Origin: an uncultured Pseudomonadota bacterium
GTDB taxonomy: Bacteria; Pseudomonadota; Alphaproteobacteria; Rs-D84
Length of the DNA: 5,092 nucleotides
Direction of reading: 5' to 3'
NCBI GenBank assembly: GCA_947165555.1
Contig: CAMVAR010000060.1
Coordinates: 1 to 5,092, forward strand
The position numbers were made by a program, and so were the translations under genes. Numbering within the stretch: position 1 is the stretch's first letter; each line of letters begins with the position of its first letter. A model generated the notes under the pieces. It was not told the DNA's origin and did not search any database. It saw only the letters and a list, made by a program, of their open reading frames with translations. Shown piece after piece: positions 1 through 4,616 of this stretch.

Positions 1-1908
1 ATATACAACCCAACACACAATGTTGGCAAGGTTGCCGAGGCCCCAACCGACGGGATATTGTTTGGGAATAATGGTCCGGCGCAATTTACGTGTGACGGTT
101 ATAGGGATTGTTATAGTCCGATGGTTGGTGCCGATATCATGAGTTATGCGAATTTAAGCAACGAATTTTATAAATATAATTGCAGAGAATCTGGGAATTG
201 GCCATTTACCATGTGTCCGACCGTGAATTTATTAAAAATACCAAGCGGTGTGGCCTACATAACCCTGGCCACACAAACACCCGCCGACGACACATGCACA
301 TACAATATGCGGTGTGCATCTGGAAGCACGCAAACATTCACATCCACCGGCGCGACGGGTACAACCGCCTGCACGGTGGATGCAATCAATACCCGGTTGG
401 ATTCCTTTACATGTAACGGGGGGGGGGGGAATAGTATCACCGCCACCATTGATTGGGTCGAGGCCCCCACCGGCAAACCGTTTAAGTGCAACGATGTTCG
501 AGATACACCATGTACATGGAACAGTAATGCCGCGGTCACGCTTCCATCAGGTGTTACATGTAGTGCGGCCCGTGGTGCGTATGATAACTATACATTCAAT
601 TCTTGGCGTACGGCCAACGGAACATATGTAAATAACAATAGCACGTCACAGTTGAAATGTAATCAGACAGATATTGGCGCATTAGATACCAATAATATTG
701 CAACCGGTGTGTCGGTATTTGCGTGCAAGGACCGGCCATATTCGACCGGAAATGCAAACGTCACCCCAGATTTCAGTCGGGCCGGATATTGTAAATATAC
801 GGTTAATGGGTGTGCCAGTGGTTATACGTGCACAGGTTCTGATTGTAACCAAACAAAACAATGCTATGCTGAATCATGCGACAATTTCGACCTGGATTTT
901 GAATGTATTCAAAATACTCCGTCGTGGACATGTCCGGGGGACCAGGCGAATGTTGTTGCCAATGGTACTATCAAGCAACAATCCGGCACGAACGACGCAT
1001 GTACGTACAAAATGCAATGTGATACCGGCTATACATGTATGGACGAGACCATGTCCGGAATGTGTACTGGGGCGCGTACCTGTACCGATGAAGCAACATG
1101 TAACGCGTTGTTTGCACAATATGGGGCCAAAATTCAATGTATAAAACAGGGCACCCAATCGAACTGTCCAACGCCGTCAACGTTAGCCACGCACACCGGT
1201 ACAACGGTTTCGTATAACACCAACGCTAATACATGTACCTATCACCTGAGTTGCAATAACGGTTACGCGTTCCCAAATGACGCGCCAGATAATTATACAT
1301 GTGCCGATGGTTCATGTAATGCATCGGCAATAAATACGTGGATTAGTACAAATCAGTGTAAGCCAACGTTTTCATGTCCAACATTGAACCCAACCATTAA
1401 TTACGCAAACGGTGTAACAAAAAAATCAATTAATAATGGTACGGCGTGCGAATATACGGTGAATTGTACATTCCCGGCCTATCCAACATGTTCCGGGAAC
1501 GACTGTAGCCGGACATGCAATTCGGTGACGGAATGTAACGCGTTAACATTTACCAATGCGTCATGCACATTTGCATGCCCAACCACAGACCATGTCAAGG
1601 CCCAGGTCCCCAATGCGAAGAATATTATTCTTAGCACGAATGGGCAGCAACGGTGTGATTATACTTTGAACACTTGCGCAGCATGTTATGGTATTAAATA
1701 TGAATGTAATAGCAGAGATATGGGGCAACCGGACGACCCCGGTGGTGGTGACGACCCGTGTAATGACTATAAATACTATAACAACGCTACGTGTAATGGT
1801 GCCGACTGTAACACTTATCGTTGGCAAGACTACTTGCAATGCGAATATACCGGTGGTACCGGTTGCGTCCCGCCACCAGAGAGTGAGAGTCCGTCAATAG
1901 ATAGCTAG
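1..1908 (+). CDS. Large cysteine-rich repeat protein, probably secreted or surface-exposed (5'-truncated)
   Basis: I do not recognise a named family. The frame is open from the first base of the window, so the gene starts upstream. A TTG at 58 is the first possible start, but no signal peptide follows it, so I treat the gene as truncated and count residues from that TTG only for convenience. The 616 residues from there contain 52 Cys and are rich in Thr and Asn, with few charges and no transmembrane helix, which suggests an extracytoplasmic, disulfide-bonded protein (inference). A degenerate module of about 70 residues recurs: a CP pair (Cys53, 292, 370, 440, 507), then 23-27 residues later a CxY motif followed by Cys (Cys80, 315, 393, 464, 533, with a further copy at 245), then often a CNA-type motif (348, 420, 493). 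Residues 121-124 are four Gly encoded by an unbroken G12 run. A PDDPGGGDDPC linker (558-568) precedes a last Cys-rich segment and an acidic Ser/Pro tail. It ends with TAG and a terminator follows. That it is coding is near certain; its function is unknown. Confidence 0.5.
   Translation: MYNPTHNVGKVAEAPTDGILFGNNGPAQFTCDGYRDCYSPMVGADIMSYANLSNEFYKYNCRESGNWPFTMCPTVNLLKIPSGVAYITLATQTPADDTCTYNMRCASGSTQTFTSTGATGTTACTVDAINTRLDSFTCNGGGGNSITATIDWVEAPTGKPFKCNDVRDTPCTWNSNAAVTLPSGVTCSAARGAYDNYTFNSWRTANGTYVNNNSTSQLKCNQTDIGALDTNNIATGVSVFACKDRPYSTGNANVTPDFSRAGYCKYTVNGCASGYTCTGSDCNQTKQCYAESCDNFDLDFECIQNTPSWTCPGDQANVVANGTIKQQSGTNDACTYKMQCDTGYTCMDETMSGMCTGARTCTDEATCNALFAQYGAKIQCIKQGTQSNCPTPSTLATHTGTTVSYNTNANTCTYHLSCNNGYAFPNDAPDNYTCADGSCNASAINTWISTNQCKPTFSCPTLNPTINYANGVTKKSINNGTACEYTVNCTFPAYPTCSGNDCSRTCNSVTECNALTFTNASCTFACPTTDHVKAQVPNAKNIILSTNGQQRCDYTLNTCAACYGIKYECNSRDMGQPDDPGGGDDPCNDYKYYNNATCNGADCNTYRWQDYLQCEYTGGTGCVPPPESESPSIDS
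418..429 (+). repeat. Homopolymeric G12 tract inside the cysteine-rich CDS
   Basis: Twelve consecutive G bases encode four Gly in frame (AAC, then four GGG, then AAT). It is the only such run in the window. Long G tracts are known slippage sites that switch surface-protein genes on and off in several bacteria. A change of one or two bases here would shift the frame about 120 codons into the visible part of the gene. Whether the length really varies cannot be judged from one sequence, and homopolymer length is also prone to sequencing error. Confidence 0.5.
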
Positions 1909-1930
1909 TTTTATCAACAAAAATACTCGT

Positions 1931-1961
1931 CACCCCGTTGCAAAACGGGGTGAGGTTTTTT
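1931..1961 (+). terminator. Intrinsic terminator after the cysteine-rich gene
   Basis: A 9 bp perfect stem (CACCCCGTT at 1931-1939 with AACGGGGTG at 1944-1952) closed by a GCAA tetraloop is followed by AGG and then six T (1956-1961). It starts 22 bp after the TAG of the cysteine-rich gene. On the minus strand the same hairpin is followed by ACGAGTATTTTT, so it may also stop the convergent transcript of the membrane-protein gene, more weakly. Confidence 0.5.
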
Positions 1962-1968
1962 ATGCCAT

Positions 1969-1995
1969 GTCACGCCGGCAAACACCGGTATCCCG
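1969..1995. repeat. Possible dispersed intergenic palindromic repeat
   Basis: GTCACGCCGGCAAACACCGG followed by TATCCCG has the look of the short palindromic intergenic repeats common in proteobacteria (a GTCA...CCCG frame around a small hairpin). The hairpin is short: GCCGG (1974-1978) with CCGGT (1985-1988 plus a G-U pair at 1989) around a six-base loop. Only one copy is in this window, so calling it a repeat family is inference. It lies between a terminator and the 3' end of the convergent gene, a usual place for such elements. Confidence 0.5.
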
Positions 1996-2020
1996 TCAAA
2001 ATGGGCCGCAGAATAAAAAA

Positions 2021-2353
2021 CTAATGTTCAATCGCCAAATGCGCAACGATGCCCGCAATGGTTATAATCGTGATAACAATTAAAATTATCATCTGGGTGC
2101 GATGGTGGTGCGTTTTACCACAGTGTTCGCATTCGCAATCGTGATGCCTGAAATACAAAATCCATGACAGGCATAACATCAGCCCGGAAAAAATAAATAA
2201 CCAAACCTCGGCATTTTCGGGGATAATTTCATGGTCGGCAATGTCGGGCGCAATCATCCCGATAATAGCCAAACACACCGGCAATATACAACAAAACAGG
2301 TGGGGCAATAGTCCCGCCACAATTCCAATACCAATCGCACGATTTTTTTTCAT
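2021..2353 (-). CDS. Small three-helix membrane protein with CCxxP helix and His/Cys-rich loop
   Basis: No named family is recognised. The 110-residue protein has a basic N-terminus (MKKNR) and three hydrophobic segments at about 6-35, 48-68 and 87-107. Helix 1 carries Cys21-Cys22, Pro25 and Cys27, recalling the paired Cys in the first helix of mercury-transport proteins such as MerT. The loop between helices 2 and 3 (about 69-86) is packed with potential metal ligands: HHDCECEHC at 70-78, then His82-84. By the positive-inside rule this loop would be cytoplasmic. Metal binding, transport or sensing is inference; no metal-resistance genes are adjacent. ATG is chosen because AAGGA (2364-2368, minus strand) lies 10 nt upstream. 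The start codon is 20 nt after the CCA end of the tRNA-Arg gene with no terminator between, so the two are probably one transcript. The stop codon is TAG. Confidence 0.5.
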   Translation of the reverse strand: MKKNRAIGIGIVAGLLPHLFCCILPVCLAIIGMIAPDIADHEIIPENAEVWLFIFSGLMLCLSWILYFRHHDCECEHCGKTHHHRTQMIILIVITIITIAGIVAHLAIEH

Positions 2354-2373
2354 AACTGTAACATCCTTGGCCT

Positions 2374-2449
2374 TGGTATCCCCAGCCGGAATCGAACCAG
2401 CATCTAATTCTTAGGAGGAACTTGTTCTATCCAATTGAACTATGGGGAC
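2374..2449 (-). tRNA. tRNA-Arg (anticodon CCU)
   Basis: The minus strand folds into a complete 76 nt cloverleaf. The acceptor GTCCCCA pairs with TGGGGAT (the first pair is G-U), the D stem is GTTC/GAAC, and the anticodon stem AGTTC/GAATT closes loop CTCCTAA. The anticodon CCT at 2413-2415 reads AGG (Arg). A four-base variable loop and T stem GCTGG/CCGGC with loop TTCGATT follow. Discriminator A is followed by a genomically encoded CCA (2374-2376). The membrane-protein gene starts 20 nt downstream on the same strand, and a promoter-like pair lies just upstream at 2459-2486. Confidence 0.5.
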
Positions 2450-2458
2450 ACGGTGCAT

Positions 2459-2486
2459 ATTTTAACCGATGATTTTGATATTGCAA
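2459..2486 (-). promoter_or_regulatory. Predicted sigma70-type promoter for tRNA-Arg and the membrane protein gene
   Basis: Read on the minus strand, TTGCAA (2481-2486) is followed by a 16 bp spacer and TAAAAT (2459-2464). Initiation would fall around 2452, a few bases before the tRNA 5' end at 2449. The -35 box is palindromic and the same six bases also fit the divergent fabH promoter. Prediction by sequence match only. Confidence 0.5.
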
Positions 2487-2508
2487 GTCATATTAAATTT
2501 TGTATAAT
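2481..2508 (+). promoter_or_regulatory. fabH: Predicted sigma70-type promoter for fabH-ihfA
   Basis: TTGCAA (2481-2486), a 16 bp spacer and a consensus TATAAT (2503-2508) lie upstream of fabH. Initiation around 2515 would leave a leader of about 24 nt. The leader holds only a weak ribosome site, GGA at 2528-2530, eight bases before the ATG. The -35 box is shared with the divergent tRNA promoter. Confidence 0.5.
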
Positions 2509-2538
2509 GTTACGATGTATAATTAATGGAAAATTTAT

Positions 2539-3477
2539 ATGGGAAATAAACTGATTGGATATGGTTCCTATCTGCCGGCGCGAATCATGCGCAACGCGGA
2601 TTTTGAACGTGTTATGGATACAACCGACGAATGGATTGTCGAACGCACGGGTATTCGTGAACGGCACTTTGCCGCGGAAAATGAAACGGTTGCAGATATG
2701 GCAACAAATGCGGCCCGTGCGGCGTTGGCGAATGCAAATTTAACAATTGACGATATTGATATGATAATTGTTGCCACCACCACCCCAGAGCTGGATTTCC
2801 CATCCGTTGGGGTTATGGTTACGGGTGCATTGGGCGCAACAAAAAATATTCCGGCGTTTGATGTGCGTGGCGCGTGTACCGGTTTTATATATGCCCTGCA
2901 TTGCGCGCGCGGATTCTTTACCGCCGGCATGCACGAACGGATAATGATTATTGGTGCGGAAAAAATGTCGCGCTTTATTGATATGACCGACCGGTCAACG
3001 GCGGTTCTGTTCGGGGACGGGGCGGGCGCGCTAATATTCGAACGTTCCACATCCAGTTATTCGGGAATCATCGATACGGTTGTGATGTCTGATGGAAAAA
3101 TGTTTAACATGTTGCATGGGACGCCGGACCATAAAATTGCAATGAATGGGCCGGAAACATATAAAATGGCGGTATCACTGATGCCGGACGCAGCGCGGTA
3201 TATCATGGAACATGCGGGTATTACACAGAATGATATCGATTGGATTATACCGCACCAGGCGAACATAAGAATTATTCAATCGTGCGCGACGCGCCTTGGG
3301 TTTCCGATGGAAAAAATTCTGGTAACGGTTGACCGGCACGCAAATACATCGGGTGCGTCGGGTGCATTGGCCATGGCGTACGCATTTGACAACAATATTA
3401 TCAAACATGGCCAATTGGTTTTATACCCCGCATTTGGCAGTGGGCTTACCTGGGGCGCGGCGTTAATACGGGTTTAA
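2539..3477 (+). CDS. fabH: 3-oxoacyl-ACP synthase III (FabH)
   Basis: FabH is the cytosolic condensing enzyme that starts type II fatty-acid synthesis, joining an acyl-CoA primer (typically acetyl-CoA) to malonyl-ACP. The 312-residue protein is close to the usual family length. It begins in the family manner with GYGSYLP (8-14 region), followed by TTDEWIVERTGIRER (about 28-42). The active-site Cys113 lies in GACTGF. His239 in PHQAN and Asn269 in ANTSGAS complete the Cys-His-Asn triad, and FGDGAGA (158-164) and the C-terminal FGSGLTWGAALIRV are typical. The ATG start fits the family N-terminus, although the ribosome site is weak. ihfA follows 22 bp downstream and is probably in the same operon. 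The plsX gene that often precedes fabH is absent; a tRNA gene on the opposite strand lies there instead. The stop is TAA. Confidence 0.5.
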   Translation: MGNKLIGYGSYLPARIMRNADFERVMDTTDEWIVERTGIRERHFAAENETVADMATNAARAALANANLTIDDIDMIIVATTTPELDFPSVGVMVTGALGATKNIPAFDVRGACTGFIYALHCARGFFTAGMHERIMIIGAEKMSRFIDMTDRSTAVLFGDGAGALIFERSTSSYSGIIDTVVMSDGKMFNMLHGTPDHKIAMNGPETYKMAVSLMPDAARYIMEHAGITQNDIDWIIPHQANIRIIQSCATRLGFPMEKILVTVDRHANTSGASGALAMAYAFDNNIIKHGQLVLYPAFGSGLTWGAALIRV

Positions 3478-3499
3478 CAAACAAACAAAGGATGGAAAA

Positions 3500-3793
3500 A
3501 TGTCAACGATAACAAGAAATGATTTGGCAATAAAATTACGTAATCAATTCGGATTTACCGCGGCCCAGTCGGGTAAACTGGTCGATTTGATTTTTGATGA
3601 GATATGCGAAGCATTAATTAATGGTGAAGATGTGAAAATTGCCGGACTTGGGACTTTTCGTATTCTGGACAAGGCGGCGCGCATTGGTCGCAACCCAAAA
3701 ACAGGCGAGAGTGCAATTGTTACCGCGCGTCGTGTCACGGCATTTCGACCATGCAATGAATTTCGCACACGTGTATCAACCAAGGCCCAGTAA
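3500..3793 (+). CDS. ihfA: Integration host factor subunit alpha (IhfA)
   Basis: IhfA pairs with IhfB to bend DNA sharply, supporting nucleoid organisation, transcription control and recombination. The 97 residues cover the whole HU/IHF fold: an N-terminal helical dimerisation part (about 3-41), then VKIAGLGTF (45-53), the DNA-arm region IGRNPKTGE (62-70) with Pro66 as the likely intercalating residue, and the helix-flanking ITARRV-like VTARRVTAFRP (74-84). The TARRV and RNPKTGE signatures favour IHF alpha over HU, which has a different sequence there. An oddity is Cys85 after FRP, where Gly or Ser is more usual. A good ribosome site, AAAGGA (3487-3492), sits seven bases before the ATG. It lies 22 bp after fabH with no terminator between, and a strong hairpin follows. 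The stop is TAA. Confidence 0.5.
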   Translation: MSTITRNDLAIKLRNQFGFTAAQSGKLVDLIFDEICEALINGEDVKIAGLGTFRILDKAARIGRNPKTGESAIVTARRVTAFRPCNEFRTRVSTKAQ

Positions 3794-3805
3794 AGGCGTT
3801 AATCT

Positions 3806-3845
3806 AATAAATCACCCACGGGGATTGCCCCGTGGGTGATTTATT
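3806..3845. terminator. 18 bp perfect hairpin after ihfA, probable terminator
   Basis: Bases 3806-3823 pair perfectly with 3828-3845 around an ATTG loop: 18 bp, GC-rich at the top and AT-rich at the base (AATAAATC/GATTTATT). It lies 12 bp after the ihfA stop. The trailing T run is broken (GATTTATT), so it could act as a terminator in either direction or as an mRNA 3'-end stabiliser. The ihfA transcript is its obvious client. Confidence 0.5.
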
Positions 3846-3926
3846 GACGCATATCGTTTTCGCGGTGGTTCTTGTTCGCCGATTGTGGCGCATTTCCACC
3901 GATTTATCGTATATTTAGTGGTACAA

Positions 3927-3944
3927 TTTAAACCAAGGTTTAAA
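3927..3944. promoter_or_regulatory. Operator-like inverted repeat, distal copy
   Basis: TTTAAACCAAGGTTTAAA is an 8 bp perfect inverted repeat with a two-base centre. Its 12-base core AAACCAAGGTTT (3930-3941) is the exact reverse complement of the core of the proximal copy at 4037-4048. The short centre and lack of a T run fit a dimeric regulator site better than a terminator. The identity of any regulator is unknown. Confidence 0.5.
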
Positions 3945-4034
3945 ATCAACCAGTTTTTTAAAAAATTTAGATTTTTGTTTTTATGTAAAAACAATGTGTT
4001 ATAAATTTTGATTTTTCCATCCGGGGTGTATATA

Positions 4035-4050
4035 AAAAACCTTGGTTTTT
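4035..4050. promoter_or_regulatory. Operator-like inverted repeat overlapping the predicted -35 box
   Basis: AAAAACC (4035-4041) and GGTTTTT (4044-4050) form a 7 bp inverted repeat around TT. Its core AAACCTTGGTTT (4037-4048) is the reverse complement of the distal copy, 107 bp away. The right arm covers TTGGTT, the proposed -35 box, so a protein bound here could block polymerase. This is inference from layout. Confidence 0.5.
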
Positions 4051-4071
4051 GATACACTTTTTACATATAAA
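4043..4071 (+). promoter_or_regulatory. Predicted promoter of the small secreted cysteine-rich protein
   Basis: TTGGTT (4043-4048), a 17 bp spacer and TATAAA (4066-4071) match a sigma70-type promoter moderately well. Initiation near 4078 would give a leader of about 42 nt. The -35 box lies inside the proximal inverted repeat. Confidence 0.5.
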
Positions 4072-4073
4072 AA

Positions 4074-4103
4074 TCCGCCGTCGGAATGGACCGCGACGGA
4101 GGA
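4074..4103 (+). promoter_or_regulatory. Leader hairpin that would include a GGAGG ribosome-site-like sequence
   Basis: CCGTCG (4078-4083) pairs with CGACGG (4094-4099), and beyond one G-A mismatch TCC (4074-4076) pairs with GGA (4101-4103). The 3' arm contains GGAGG (4098-4102), which the fold would partly hide. It may simply be a stable 5' end; any effect on translation is inference. Confidence 0.5.
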
Positions 4104-4106
4104 AAA

Positions 4107-4111
4107 GAGGG
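4107..4111 (+). promoter_or_regulatory. Ribosome binding site that decides the start at 4120
   Basis: GAGGG lies eight bases before the ATG at 4120, inside a purine-rich stretch. A start at 4042, which the open frame also permits, would use TTG inside the operator and -35 region and would bury the signal peptide, so it is rejected. The GGAGG at 4098-4102 is 17 bases from the ATG, too far to be ideal. Confidence 0.5.
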
Positions 4112-4119
4112 AAAGGAAA

Positions 4120-4575
4120 ATGCAAAAAATATGGTTTGGGTTATTCGGGCTGATTATCACAACGGGCGCGTTTGCGGCGGACCTGTGCGTACGTAATGAC
4201 GCAATGGTCGTCGCAATGAATCCAGATATTAACGGCACCATCAACGATTACTATGAAACAGGTGTAAAAACGTGGTCAACCAAATTTAGCTATGGCATAA
4301 TTAGTGGGATTGCCGCATGCGCAACCGATTGCACAACCACAGGATGTATCGCAACAAATCAAAATATAAGCGCGGCCAGCACTGGCGCCTATTGTTATTG
4401 CAAAATGCTTAAACCCGTTTTGTCGCATTGGTTACATGGTTCCAGATATTATCCCGGTTATAGTACTGATTCCAACGGATGCGCGAACAAATGCGCATTC
4501 AATTGTGCATATAACAGCGCCAATTCGCCGCAATTTCGGCGCGCATTATTTCAATCGGTTAATATGATAGAATAG
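4120..4575 (+). CDS. Small secreted cysteine-rich protein, unknown function
   Basis: I do not recognise this 151-residue protein. Residues 1-19 form a clear Sec signal peptide (MQK, then a hydrophobic stretch, ending AFA before ADLC), so cleavage after Ala19 would release a mature protein of about 132 residues. The mature part has nine Cys (23, 67, 71, 76, 92, 94, 121, 125, 129). These include YCYC at 91-94 and an evenly spaced CANKCAFNC run (121-129), and the even number needed for full disulfide pairing is not met. The C-terminal FRRALFQS segment is basic. No CXXCH haem motif, lipobox or transmembrane helix is present after the signal. The start is fixed by GAGGG and by the signal peptide. 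The gene stands alone between its own regulatory region and a terminator. A periplasmic or secreted role is likely from the signal peptide; more cannot be said. The stop is TAG. Confidence 0.5.
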   Translation: MQKIWFGLFGLIITTGAFAADLCVRNDAMVVAMNPDINGTINDYYETGVKTWSTKFSYGIISGIAACATDCTTTGCIATNQNISAASTGAYCYCKMLKPVLSHWLHGSRYYPGYSTDSNGCANKCAFNCAYNSANSPQFRRALFQSVNMIE

Positions 4576-4586
4576 TTACCTGTATG

Positions 4587-4616
4587 AAAATTCCACCATG
4601 ATGGTGGAATTTTTTT
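4587..4616. terminator. Bidirectional terminator between convergent genes
   Basis: AAAATTCCACC (4587-4597) pairs with GGTGGAATTTT (4603-4613) around ATGAT, with seven T at 4610-4616 on the plus strand and TTTT on the minus strand. It lies 11 bp after the small secreted protein gene. The TAA of the peptidase gene (minus strand, 4615-4617) touches its right edge, so one hairpin can end both transcripts. Confidence 0.5.

Larger units (their letters stand above)
3846..4119. other. AT-rich intergenic region upstream of the small secreted protein
   Basis: No convincing gene is seen in these 274 bases. The first 80 are of mixed composition and have short open frames on both strands without supported starts. 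The remainder is strongly AT-rich, with A and T runs, and carries the two inverted repeats, the predicted promoter and the leader hairpin listed separately. A second -10-like TATAAA at 4000-4005 lacks a well-placed -35 box. An undetected small RNA cannot be excluded. Confidence 0.5.

Noticed and set aside
1730..1759. The duplicated GACGACCC flanking GGTGGTGGT as a recombination or slippage repeat.
   Set aside because: It encodes a symmetric DDP-GGG-DDP linker and is short; codon choice in a Gly/Asp linker explains it.
58..1908. Asn-x-Ser/Thr tripeptides scattered through the cysteine-rich protein as evidence for N-glycosylation.
   Set aside because: The protein is so rich in Asn and Thr that such tripeptides are expected by chance, and no glycosylation gene is in the window.
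2526..2549. A seven-codon frame (MENLYGK, stop) overlapping the fabH start, a possible leader peptide.
   Set aside because: It has no ribosome site of its own, sits about 11 nt after the predicted transcription start, and its sequence has no regulatory signature. Chance is the simpler explanation.
4035..4050. The AAAAACCTTGGTTTTT inverted repeat as a transcription terminator.
   Set aside because: The two-base centre cannot form a normal loop without losing pairs, leaving a weak AT stem, and the site overlaps a predicted promoter with a reverse-complement partner upstream.
3812..4057. An 81-codon minus-strand frame across the AT-rich region, and other short frames at 3845-3920, considered as a gene or gene remnant.
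   Set aside because: The frame runs through the ihfA terminator hairpin and both inverted repeats, has no ribosome site, and its product is a Lys/Asn/Ile/Leu string typical of AT-rich noncoding DNA.
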